The notes beneath the pieces are model-generated. The model was not told where the DNA came from and searched no databases. It worked only from the letters and a program-made list of their open reading frames with translations. Shown in pieces: positions 26,543 to 34,114 of a stretch of 64,000 nucleotides of DNA. Position 1 is the first letter of the stretch; every line of letters starts with the position of its first letter. The translations under genes and the position numbers were made by a program. The stretch is from positions 1,279,501-1,343,500 of the forward strand of contig NZ_CP092415.1 in assembly GCF_023716465.1 (NCBI RefSeq). Direction: 5' to 3'. The DNA comes from Flagellimonas marinaquae. Its GTDB lineage: Bacteria; Bacteroidota; Bacteroidia; Flavobacteriales; Flavobacteriaceae.

Positions 26543-26655
26543 ACAAGCTGGTGAAGTCATTTTGTGATGCACAAAACAAAATCCCTCCGGTTTTTCTTCC
26601 CTAATTGCCTATCTTAGTGGCAACATTTACACAAACAAACTTCAATAAAATCAGA

Positions 26656-27135
26656 ATGAAAAAAACTGTTATGGTCTTGGCACTAGGTGCCATGATAGCG
26701 AGCTGCGGAGGAAAAAAAGAAGAGAAAAAAGATGGTTTTGAGGTAAGCCGCACCAAGACCGAAGAAAAGAAAGCCACGGAAAAAGAAGAAGTGCCAGTTG
26801 ATTTGGACAACAAAGGTGTCGGGCCAATTACCGACTTGGAGTTACCAGATGATATCAACAATGAGATGGTTGCACGGGGCAAGGCCAAATTTGAAGCCAT
26901 TTGCGTAGCCTGCCACATGGTAGATAAACGTATGATAGGCCCTGCACTTAAAGGGGTTTACGACAGAAGAAGTCCTGAATGGGTAATGAACATGATCTTG
27001 AACCCTGACGGAATGTTAAAAGAAGACCCTATTGCAAAAGCATTGCTGAAAGAGTACAACAATGCGATTATGTTGAACCAAAATTTGACCGAGGACGAGG
27101 CAAGGGATATTGCCGAGTATTTAAGAACGTTGTAA
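26656..27135 (+). CDS. Lipoprotein c-type cytochrome
   Basis: 159 residues from MKKTVMVLALGAMIASCGGK (26656), lipobox IASC. A Lys/Glu-rich linker (about 20-60) leads to a class I cytochrome c domain with CVACH heme motif and a distal Met downstream (candidates in NMILNPDGML or IMLNQN). C-terminal TEDEARDIAEYLRTL helix is typical. It would carry electrons at the periplasmic face, anchored by lipid. Monocistronic with a terminator at 27155-27193. The frame could be opened at 26605, but that would lose the signal peptide. Confidence 0.9.
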   Translation: MKKTVMVLALGAMIASCGGKKEEKKDGFEVSRTKTEEKKATEKEEVPVDLDNKGVGPITDLELPDDINNEMVARGKAKFEAICVACHMVDKRMIGPALKGVYDRRSPEWVMNMILNPDGMLKEDPIAKALLKEYNNAIMLNQNLTEDEARDIAEYLRTL

Positions 27136-27154
27136 CAGCCTTAATCAAAAATTT

Positions 27155-27193
27155 AAAATGCTGTTGTTTAATTGTTTAAGCAACAGCATTTTT
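27155..27193 (+). terminator. Intrinsic terminator after the cytochrome gene
   Basis: AAAATGCTGTTG (27155-27166) pairs perfectly with CAACAGCATTTT (27181-27192) and continues into Ts. The cytochrome gene ends 20 bases upstream. Confidence 0.85.
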
Positions 27194-27217
27194 ATATTTT
27201 AGGAGAAAATCGAACCT

Positions 27218-27928
27218 ATGAGAAAGTTTATCACATATTTGCTGGCGTTTATGGCGATTTCAATACTACAAGCCCAAAACCAAAAGGGGGCTTGGACCAC
27301 AACTGTTTCCGCAGATGATGGCCGTATAATTGAACACGTACTTATTTTAACCGAAAACCATTTTTCCGAAGCCATTTTTGAAAAAGAAAACGGAAAATTT
27401 ATACGCACCAAAGGCGGTAGTTATAGCACTTCGGATGATTCACTGACTTTTTTGTTCGAATTTGATTCCAATGCACCCGAAGTTATTGGTGAATCCAAAA
27501 TCGAAGCATTCAAAATAAGGAATGGGGTACTTGAATTGGGCAATTCCAATTGGACTCGAATTGATGATGGCTCGCCTGGCGATCTTAATGGTGCCTGGTT
27601 AATCTCTGGAAGAAAACGGGACGGTGAAATTGTGAAACGGGACACCTCCGGACCTCGCAAAACCATGAAAATATTATCTGGCACCCGTTTTCAATGGATA
27701 GCATACAATACCGAAACCAAACAATTTATGGGAACGGGAGGGGGTACCTACACCACCATTGATGGCAAATACACCGAAAATATAGGTTTCTTTTCCAGAG
27801 ACGACTCTAGGGTCGGAGCTAGTTTACAATTCAACTATGAGGTAAAGGATGGCGATTGGCATCATTCTGGTAGCAGCAGCAAAGGAAAGCCCATTTACGA
27901 GGTTTGGAGCCAAAGGGCTGAAAAATAA
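27218..27928 (+). CDS. Exported protein with two lipocalin-like repeats
   Basis: 236 residues with a signal peptide (FITYLLAFMAISILQAQ). Two halves resemble each other: QKGAWTTTVSADDGRIIEHV with GGSYSTSDDSLTF, and LNGAWLISGRKRDGEIVKRD with GGTYTTIDGKYTEN, so it looks like a duplicated beta-barrel domain of about 110 residues. Function unknown. First of four exported proteins in a row (gaps 11, -4 and 2 bases), probably one operon. Confidence 0.7.
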   Translation: MRKFITYLLAFMAISILQAQNQKGAWTTTVSADDGRIIEHVLILTENHFSEAIFEKENGKFIRTKGGSYSTSDDSLTFLFEFDSNAPEVIGESKIEAFKIRNGVLELGNSNWTRIDDGSPGDLNGAWLISGRKRDGEIVKRDTSGPRKTMKILSGTRFQWIAYNTETKQFMGTGGGTYTTIDGKYTENIGFFSRDDSRVGASLQFNYEVKDGDWHHSGSSSKGKPIYEVWSQRAEK

Positions 27929-27939
27929 TCTGCCGTAGT

Positions 27940-28359
27940 ATGAAAACCACCACTATATTGCTTTTCCTTTCCGTGTTTTTGGCCGAATCCTGCATAGGTA
28001 CAAAATCAAACGAAGAAGGATTATACGGTACAACCTGGGAACTCGAATTTATCTCGGAGTCAAAAATTGCGTTTGAAGGATTATTTCCCGATAAAAAACC
28101 ACTGATCACTTTTAATAAAGAATCTGGAAAGGTTACCGGCACCGATAGCTGTAACGGCTACTCGGCACCTTTTAAAGTGGAAGAGCATAACATATCTTTT
28201 GGGGAACCAGGCCCATCAACCATGATGTTCTGTGGAGGAAGTGAGCGTCAATTTTTGGAAATGATGGCTAAAATAGACGGATACTCCTTGGAGAACGGCA
28301 AACTCAGTTTACTAGTGGATCAAGACCCCGTGTTGCGTTTCAAAAAAATATCGCCATGA
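27940..28359 (+). CDS. META-domain lipoprotein
   Basis: 139 residues; probable lipobox AESCIG. META (HslJ-like) domain with LYGTTWELEFISESKIAFEG, GTDSCNGYSAPFKV and STMMFCGGSERQFLEMMAKI, the usual CNGY plus Met/Cys-Gly pattern. META-domain lipoproteins are linked to envelope stress and novobiocin or heat tolerance in other bacteria, mechanism unclear. Overlaps the next gene by 4 bases. Confidence 0.8.
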   Translation: MKTTTILLFLSVFLAESCIGTKSNEEGLYGTTWELEFISESKIAFEGLFPDKKPLITFNKESGKVTGTDSCNGYSAPFKVEEHNISFGEPGPSTMMFCGGSERQFLEMMAKIDGYSLENGKLSLLVDQDPVLRFKKISP

Positions 28360-29183
28360 AAAACATTTTAACCCTTAGTTGTATCGCTTTCTTATTTTTT
28401 AGCTGTTTGGACAAGAAAAAACAAGAACCTTCCCAAACCATCGTAGCACCAGAAGCAATTGTAAAGGACACTATGCAAAAAGAAGAAAAAGAACGAGAAA
28501 TGGAACCCATTGCCATCGATATGGATGGTAGTTATTTTAAGGCTACAGGTACCGAACCGTTTTGGGGATTAAAAATATACAACAATAAAATTGAGCTCAA
28601 AACCATGGAGGACACCATCCAGACCCCTCCAACGGAACCCATAAAAGCACAGGATTCCAACATTGCCATGTACCGCATACAAACCGAAGCTACCTTATTG
28701 GATGTTATTATTGCGCACAAGGAGTGCAGCAATGCCATGTCCGGCGAAGTGTTTCCATATACCGTTACCGTATCCTATAAGAATACGGGCGGAGACGAAA
28801 CCAAGGTATACGAAGGCTGCGGTTCTTACATTACCGATTATAGACTTCATGATATTTGGGTGTTGGAAAAGATGCAAGGAACCACGGTCAGTAAAGAAGA
28901 TTTTAATGGCAATGATGTTCCCAATATGGAAGTCAACATCAATAACAATCGATTTTCTGGATTCTCCGGATGTAACCGGATGAACGGAAGTTTATTTTAT
29001 GAAAAAGATGTGCTGCGTTTTACACAAATCGCCTCTACACGAATGGCATGCCCGAATATGGAAAAGGAATCCGAATTCTTATCGGCATTGCAAAGCAGTG
29101 TCAACTACAAAATTGAAAACAACAGACTCTACCTCTCCAATGATTCGGAAGAAAATTTATTGATTTTCAAAAAAATAGACTGA
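28356..29183 (+). CDS. Lipoprotein with COG3650-like and META domains
   Basis: 275 residues; lipobox FFSCLD. The N-terminal half contains FKATGTEPFWGLKIYNNKIE and YTVTVSYKNT, typical of COG3650 envelope proteins. The C-terminal half is a META domain: WVLEKMQGTTVSKEDFNG, FSGFSGCNRMNGSLFY, IASTRMACPNMEKESEFLSA. Second META protein in tandem with its upstream neighbour; their META parts are only modestly similar, so duplication would be old. Cotranscribed with both neighbours. Confidence 0.8.
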   Translation: MKNILTLSCIAFLFFSCLDKKKQEPSQTIVAPEAIVKDTMQKEEKEREMEPIAIDMDGSYFKATGTEPFWGLKIYNNKIELKTMEDTIQTPPTEPIKAQDSNIAMYRIQTEATLLDVIIAHKECSNAMSGEVFPYTVTVSYKNTGGDETKVYEGCGSYITDYRLHDIWVLEKMQGTTVSKEDFNGNDVPNMEVNINNNRFSGFSGCNRMNGSLFYEKDVLRFTQIASTRMACPNMEKESEFLSALQSSVNYKIENNRLYLSNDSEENLLIFKKID

Positions 29184-29185
29184 CC

Positions 29186-29653
29186 ATGAAAAAATCAATG
29201 ATAGCCTTGTTACTAATCCTCGTTGTAGCAAGCTGCAAAACCAAGGAAAAAGAGACGGAATCCACTCAGGAAACCACAGAAAATCTTACTGTGAAGGTTC
29301 CATCGCCCACTTTGGAGATTGGATGTTATACTTATGATGCAAACGGAAACAAAGTGGTTATGAAGATTACCCAAATCAACGATTCCGTGATGGGCCAACT
29401 TGATTACTCCCTTAAAGAGAAAGATGCCAGTTCAGGGATATTTTCCGGTGCTTTAAAAGATAGTCTGCTCTTTGGGAGCTATGTTTTTATGTCTGAAGGC
29501 ATTGAAAGTTCTAGGGAAGTTGCCTTTTTATTGACCGGTAATCAACTTATTGAAGGGTTTGGCGAACTGGATGAAACTGGCATGGCGTTCAAGGATAAAG
29601 AAAGTATCAATTTTGCCTCATCTATGCCTTTGACCAAATCTGAATGTTATTAA
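29186..29653 (+). CDS. Small lipoprotein of unknown function
   Basis: 155 residues; lipobox VVASCKTKE gives Cys17, then a Glu/Thr-rich linker, then a beta-rich domain (GCYTYDANGNKVVMKITQIN, GQLDYSLKEKDASSGIFSGA). I do not recognise the family, though similar small lipoproteins are common in flavobacteria. Last gene of the four-gene exported-protein run, 2 bases after its neighbour. Confidence 0.65.
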   Translation: MKKSMIALLLILVVASCKTKEKETESTQETTENLTVKVPSPTLEIGCYTYDANGNKVVMKITQINDSVMGQLDYSLKEKDASSGIFSGALKDSLLFGSYVFMSEGIESSREVAFLLTGNQLIEGFGELDETGMAFKDKESINFASSMPLTKSECY

Positions 29654-29748
29654 AGCTGTTTTTGTTTTCAAATTCCACCTTTTATAAAACATCTGTATCC
29701 TTTCTCTTTATTTTAATGCTTCAAGTAAAATATTATTAGGCAAAAGAA

Positions 29749-30276
29749 ATGAAACTACCCTACCGAGAAATCCCAAAATATCCAGAAAACTACTTGCCCG
29801 GAAATATATTGGCCAGATTAATAGATGGCTTAGGGTATCGATTCTATTGGGCAACCGAGGGGTTGACGGAGAATGACCTTGCCTACAGACCATCAGAAAA
29901 GGGACGATCCATTTTTGAAACCATGGAACATATTTATGTATTGTCCAACAATATATTATTGGCACCAGATGCAAAACCCTATGAAAAGCCAATAAATCCG
30001 GCTCCATATTCTTTCAAGGATTTAAGAAAAAAGACCTTGGGCAACCTTCAATCTGCGAGCAGTAAGGTTAAAAATGCCACCATGGAGGATATGGAAAACT
30101 ATAAAGTGATCTTTAAAAAAGGTGAACATAAATTCGAATTTCCAATTTGGAACATCATTAACGGGATGATTTCGGATTGCATTCACCACACAGGCCAAAT
30201 TGTTTTGATGCGACGTGCCAGCGGCAATCCACAAAATCCAAATGTGAATGTGTTCATGGGAAAAACCAAGGAATAA
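29749..30276 (+). CDS. DinB-like helical-bundle protein
   Basis: 175 residues. GLGYRFYWATEGLTENDLAY, SIFETMEHIYVLSNNILLAP and NIINGMISDCIHHTGQIVLM show the DinB superfamily pattern with metal-binding histidines in MEH and IHHTGQ. A second family member is at 21343-21807; the two are clearly divergent. Function unknown. Confidence 0.8.
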   Translation: MKLPYREIPKYPENYLPGNILARLIDGLGYRFYWATEGLTENDLAYRPSEKGRSIFETMEHIYVLSNNILLAPDAKPYEKPINPAPYSFKDLRKKTLGNLQSASSKVKNATMEDMENYKVIFKKGEHKFEFPIWNIINGMISDCIHHTGQIVLMRRASGNPQNPNVNVFMGKTKE

Positions 30277-30285
30277 GTATATACT

Positions 30286-31809
30286 TTAGTCCACCACAAC
30301 TTTATAGGTTGGGTCTTCCAATACGTTCACTTCGATAATATCGTCGGCATTGGCCAATAATCTTCTACAGTCTCGGCTCAAGTGTTTCAGGTGCACTTTT
30401 TTGCCCACTTTTCGATAGCGTTCCGTAATCTTGTTCACAGCTTCAATAGCGGACATATCGACTAACCTACTTTCCGCAAAGTCGATGACCACTTCCTCCG
30501 GATCGTTCAAAACATCAAATTTTTCAGCAAATAAAGTGGTACTGCCAAAAAATAACGGGCCGTAAATTTCGTAATGCTTTACGCCCTCCTCATCAATGCT
30601 TTTTCTGGCGCGGATACGTTTTGCGTTGTCCCATGCAAATACAAGTGCGGAAATAATCACACCTACCAATACGGCCAAGGCCAAATTGTGAAGGAATACG
30701 GTGACCAAAGTAACCAACACCATCACCAACACATCGGATTTTGGCATTCTACGGAAGGTTTTTAGGCTCGCCCATTCGAAGGTTCCCAAGGCTACCATGA
30801 TCATAAGTCCTGTAAGTGCGGCCATAGGAACTTTTTCAATAAGGCTGGAACCGAACATTATAAACACCAAGAGCATTAAAGCGGCCACAATACCAGAAAG
30901 TCGTGCGCGTGCACCGTTGGAGGTATTGATCAAACTTTGTCCGATCATGGCACAGCCACCCATTCCAGAAAACAATCCAGAGAGTATGTTGGCCGTTCCC
31001 TGGGCAACGGCTTCCTTATTGCCCCGACCACGTGTTTCGGTAATTTCATCCACAATGTTCAGTGTCAGCAAACTTTCAATAAGACCAACACCTGCCATAA
31101 TTCCGGCAAAAGGGAATATAATCTGCAAGGTTTCCCAAGTAAAAGGAAGGTCGGGAATATGAAATGGAGGAAATGTTCCTTGAATGGAGGCTATATCTCC
31201 AATGGTCCGTGTGTCCAATCCCAAGAAAAAAACAATCCCGAAGACTAATAGAATGGCTGCTAAAGATGCCGGAACTACCTTGGTTAGTTTGGGCAGTCCC
31301 CAAATAACTACCATAGTAAGCAACACCAAACCCAAGAAAATGTACAAGGTACTTCCGCTCAACCACTCGCCATCCACGGTTTTGAACTGGCTCATCTGCG
31401 ACATAAAAATAATGACCGCCAAACCGTTTACAAAACCAAATATAACCGGATGGGGTACCAAGCGCATCAATTTTCCCAATCGAAGCACTCCGGCCAACAG
31501 CTGCAAAATACCTGCTAGGATTACGGTGGCAAATACATATTCTACTCCATATTGCTGTGCCAACGTTACAATTACCACGGCCACGGCCCCGGTCGCACCA
31601 GAGATCATTCCTGGTCTACCGCCCAAGATAGACGTGACCAATCCCATTACAAAAGCAGCATACAAACCTGTCAATGGCGACAGGCCTGCGATAAATGCAA
31701 AGGCAATGGCTTCGGGCACCAGAGCAAGTGCAACGGTTAAGCCCGATAAAATTTCTGTGCGATAGTTTACTTTCTGGGAAAAGTCAAAAAGATTAAGATA
31801 CTTTTTCAT
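30286..31809 (-). CDS. SulP-family anion transporter with STAS domain
   Basis: 507 residues with about 12-14 hydrophobic segments (GLTVALALVPEAIAFAFIAG, GRPGMISGATGAVAVVIVTL, LFSGMGGCAMIGQSLINTSN) and a C-terminal cytoplasmic STAS domain (EEVVIDFAESRLVDMSAIEA). SulP proteins move sulfate, bicarbonate or other anions across the inner membrane; substrate undetermined. Another SulP gene opens at 62810. Monocistronic, convergent with the DinB-like gene 9 bases away. Confidence 0.92.
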   Translation of the reverse strand: MKKYLNLFDFSQKVNYRTEILSGLTVALALVPEAIAFAFIAGLSPLTGLYAAFVMGLVTSILGGRPGMISGATGAVAVVIVTLAQQYGVEYVFATVILAGILQLLAGVLRLGKLMRLVPHPVIFGFVNGLAVIIFMSQMSQFKTVDGEWLSGSTLYIFLGLVLLTMVVIWGLPKLTKVVPASLAAILLVFGIVFFLGLDTRTIGDIASIQGTFPPFHIPDLPFTWETLQIIFPFAGIMAGVGLIESLLTLNIVDEITETRGRGNKEAVAQGTANILSGLFSGMGGCAMIGQSLINTSNGARARLSGIVAALMLLVFIMFGSSLIEKVPMAALTGLMIMVALGTFEWASLKTFRRMPKSDVLVMVLVTLVTVFLHNLALAVLVGVIISALVFAWDNAKRIRARKSIDEEGVKHYEIYGPLFFGSTTLFAEKFDVLNDPEEVVIDFAESRLVDMSAIEAVNKITERYRKVGKKVHLKHLSRDCRRLLANADDIIEVNVLEDPTYKVVVD

Positions 31810-31970
31810 GGCTTATTTCTTGAAGCGGGCAAAATTAGCATTATTAAATGCAAGACCCTAATTGCCCAGGAATTTTTAAGGATTTGATAATGTAACAGTT
31901 AGTGCGATCTATAAAACAGCTCTTTTGGTGAACGATGGTTAACGGTATCGTATCCACTTTAACCTATCCA

Positions 31971-32007
31971 TAAAAAAATCGCCCCGATCAATTAAGCTCG
32001 GGGCGAT
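31971..32007 (-). terminator. Intrinsic terminator
   Basis: ATCGCCCCGA (31978-31987) pairs perfectly with TCGGGGCGAT (31998-32007). On the minus strand it is followed by seven Ts (31977-31971). It ends the lipoprotein gene at 32067-32987. Confidence 0.85.
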
Positions 32008-32013
32008 CCTTAA

Positions 32014-32030
32014 CTAAATAACCAACCAAA
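32014..32030 (-). repeat. Recurrent 17-base element next to a hairpin (copy 2)
   Basis: CTAAATAACCAACCAAA on the plus strand, identical to 2976-2992. As in copy 1 it abuts a minus-strand terminator hairpin (31978-32007). Confidence 0.6.
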
Positions 32031-32066
32031 AAAACTGTTTGTATAGTCGAACCATAAAGTTCTTCC

Positions 32067-32987
32067 TTACATATTTCGTTGACGGGAAACATTCATTACA
32101 GGATTGTTGGTCTTTGAACGTTTTTTACCTGTTCCGCCGTTCGATTTTAAATATTGGATGTATCCTCTACCTGTAAACTCGTACACGGTTCCACTGGATA
32201 CATGGTACAATTCTATAGTGTTATCATTGATAACGTACAACTCAAAATAATCATTGCCCAAGAAGTCATAATCGAGTGTTAAAGTTTTCAGAGTGGCATC
32301 GTTGGCAACATCGAACACTTGGTAATCTCCCTGATAATCCCATTGTATATTGGTCAATGGAATTCCCTGTGCATCTACGGAGGATCTAAAATACCCGCCA
32401 TCATCTGAAAAAAATTGCAAGTAGTTTTCATTATCGAACTCATTTAGTGCGCCTAATTCACTAGTGTAGGTCTTCTCCCAAACTTGATACTCCTGCAATA
32501 CATATTGGATATTATCGTAGAAGACCATATCATAATCAAACTGACTTTTTTGATAACCTTCCAAAACATAGGAGGTATCTGATCTTGAATCATATATTTC
32601 CAATGTATTATTATCCAGCGCATACACATCCAGCAACCACAATCCATCCACATCGTGGTTTATTTCCACTTGACCGGCAAGGGTCGCATACAAGCCTACA
32701 TCGATACCTTTTCCATTACCTGTTTTTCCCAGACCTGAAAGATTGTTGTTCGCATAAACGGTTCCCCTGTCAAAAGAAATCGTAAAGGCGCGTTGCAAAA
32801 AGGGAACTTCACCATTGCCACGAGTTTCATTGATATCCACATACCATAGATCATAGGATTCCAAGACCAAGGCGGTATTAATGGGCGATTCTTCTATAAA
32901 ATCGTCTTCCACAATAACCTCGGTATAACAAGAACCGGCCAATAGGCCTATGAGTATAATTCCAAAGAGTAGTTTTTTATTTTTCAT
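32067..32987 (-). CDS. Lipoprotein with internally duplicated domain
   Basis: About 306 residues from MKNKKLLFGIILIGLLAGSC (32987), lipobox LAGSC; an upstream in-frame ATG (33047) would precede the signal peptide. Two halves repeat: a segment starting LVLESYDLWYVD and ending LDNNTLEIYDSRSDTSYVLE, and one starting VLQEYQVWEKTY and ending INDNTIELYHVSSGTVYEFT. The tail is basic (GGTGKKRSKTNNP). I do not know a function; homologues seem widespread in flavobacteria. Confidence 0.7.
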   Translation of the reverse strand: MKNKKLLFGIILIGLLAGSCYTEVIVEDDFIEESPINTALVLESYDLWYVDINETRGNGEVPFLQRAFTISFDRGTVYANNNLSGLGKTGNGKGIDVGLYATLAGQVEINHDVDGLWLLDVYALDNNTLEIYDSRSDTSYVLEGYQKSQFDYDMVFYDNIQYVLQEYQVWEKTYTSELGALNEFDNENYLQFFSDDGGYFRSSVDAQGIPLTNIQWDYQGDYQVFDVANDATLKTLTLDYDFLGNDYFELYVINDNTIELYHVSSGTVYEFTGRGYIQYLKSNGGTGKKRSKTNNPVMNVSRQRNM

Positions 32988-33111
32988 AATCGAGGTTTTA
33001 AGGTTCACTTTAGCTAGACCAATCACTGTGCCATTTTTATTAACCATTTGATAATCAAGCTAAAACAGACACACTATTTTATTTTTTAGATTTACACCAT
33101 AATTAGGATAC

Positions 33112-34113
33112 ATGAAAGACAAGCTTACCTTTGGCGTACTTGGAGGTGGAAGTTGGGGAACAGCCATTGTAAAAATGCTGACCGAAAATTTGGATCAGGT
33201 AAACTGGTATATGCGAAGCGATTCTGCTATCCGGCATATTGAAAAGGAAGGTCATAACCCCAATTATTTGAGTTCGGTGGAGTTTGACACCGATCAACTG
33301 CGCATGAGCCACAATATAAACAAAGTGGTCGATGCTTCGGACGTACTCATTTTTGTGATCCCGTCGGCTTTTTTGGAAAGGGAGTTGCAATGTTTGACGA
33401 GTTCCTTGACAGGAAAAATTATCTTCTCGGCCATTAAGGGCATTGTTCCTGAAAGTGGGCGTATTGTTGGGGAACATTTTAATGAGAAATACAATATCCC
33501 ATTCGAGGATATAGGTGTGATCACCGGCCCATGCCATGCTGAGGAAGTGGCACTGGAGCGCTTATCTTACCTAACCATTGCCTGTGCGGATGCCGATAAG
33601 GCCAAAATGGTGGCAAATCACTTAAAAAGTGATTATATCCGCACTAAAATCTCCGATGATATTATTGGAACCGAGTACGCTGCCATGTTGAAGAACATTT
33701 ATGCCATTGCAGCGGGGATCGCCCATGGTCTGGGATATGGGGACAATTTCCAGAGTGTGTTGATGAGCAATGCCATCCGGGAGATGAAACGGTTTATTGA
33801 CAAGGTGTACAAAATGAAGCGTAACATCAATGCTTCTGCCTATTTGGGCGACCTATTGGTAACAGGCTACTCCGTTTTTAGCAGAAACCGCATGTTCGGG
33901 AATATGATCGGCAAGGGCTACACGGTTAAAAGTGCCATGATGGAAATGAACATGGTGGCCGAAGGCTATTATGCCACCAAAAGCGCCCATGACCTTATGG
34001 ATAAACTACAGAAAAAGTCCAAAACACCGATCATAAACGCGGTGTACCAGGTGCTTTATAAAAACAAGAACCCGAAAAAGGTGTTTGAGAAGTTGACGGA
34101 GAAGTTGGATTGA
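33112..34113 (+). CDS. gpsA: Glycerol-3-phosphate dehydrogenase, NAD(P)+ type
   Basis: 333 residues. It reduces dihydroxyacetone phosphate to sn-glycerol-3-phosphate for phospholipid synthesis in the cytoplasm. GVLGGGSWGTAIVKML is the dinucleotide-binding loop; FSAIKGIVPESGRIVGEHFN and IIGTEYAAMLKNIYAIAAGI with the catalytic Lys match the family. It ends 1 base before the convergent TonB-type receptor stop. The FAD-dependent counterpart glpD lies at 38360-40027 beyond the peptide module. Confidence 0.95.
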   Translation: MKDKLTFGVLGGGSWGTAIVKMLTENLDQVNWYMRSDSAIRHIEKEGHNPNYLSSVEFDTDQLRMSHNINKVVDASDVLIFVIPSAFLERELQCLTSSLTGKIIFSAIKGIVPESGRIVGEHFNEKYNIPFEDIGVITGPCHAEEVALERLSYLTIACADADKAKMVANHLKSDYIRTKISDDIIGTEYAAMLKNIYAIAAGIAHGLGYGDNFQSVLMSNAIREMKRFIDKVYKMKRNINASAYLGDLLVTGYSVFSRNRMFGNMIGKGYTVKSAMMEMNMVAEGYYATKSAHDLMDKLQKKSKTPIINAVYQVLYKNKNPKKVFEKLTEKLD

Positions 34114-34114
34114 T
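34098..34114 (+). repeat. Direct repeat flanking the peptide/receptor module (left copy)
   Basis: 17 bases covering the end of gpsA and its stop codon, matching 38348-38364 at 15 of 17 positions with a 12-base identical core (34100-34111). The two copies bracket the whole receptor-GLPGLI-peptide module. Confidence 0.5.
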
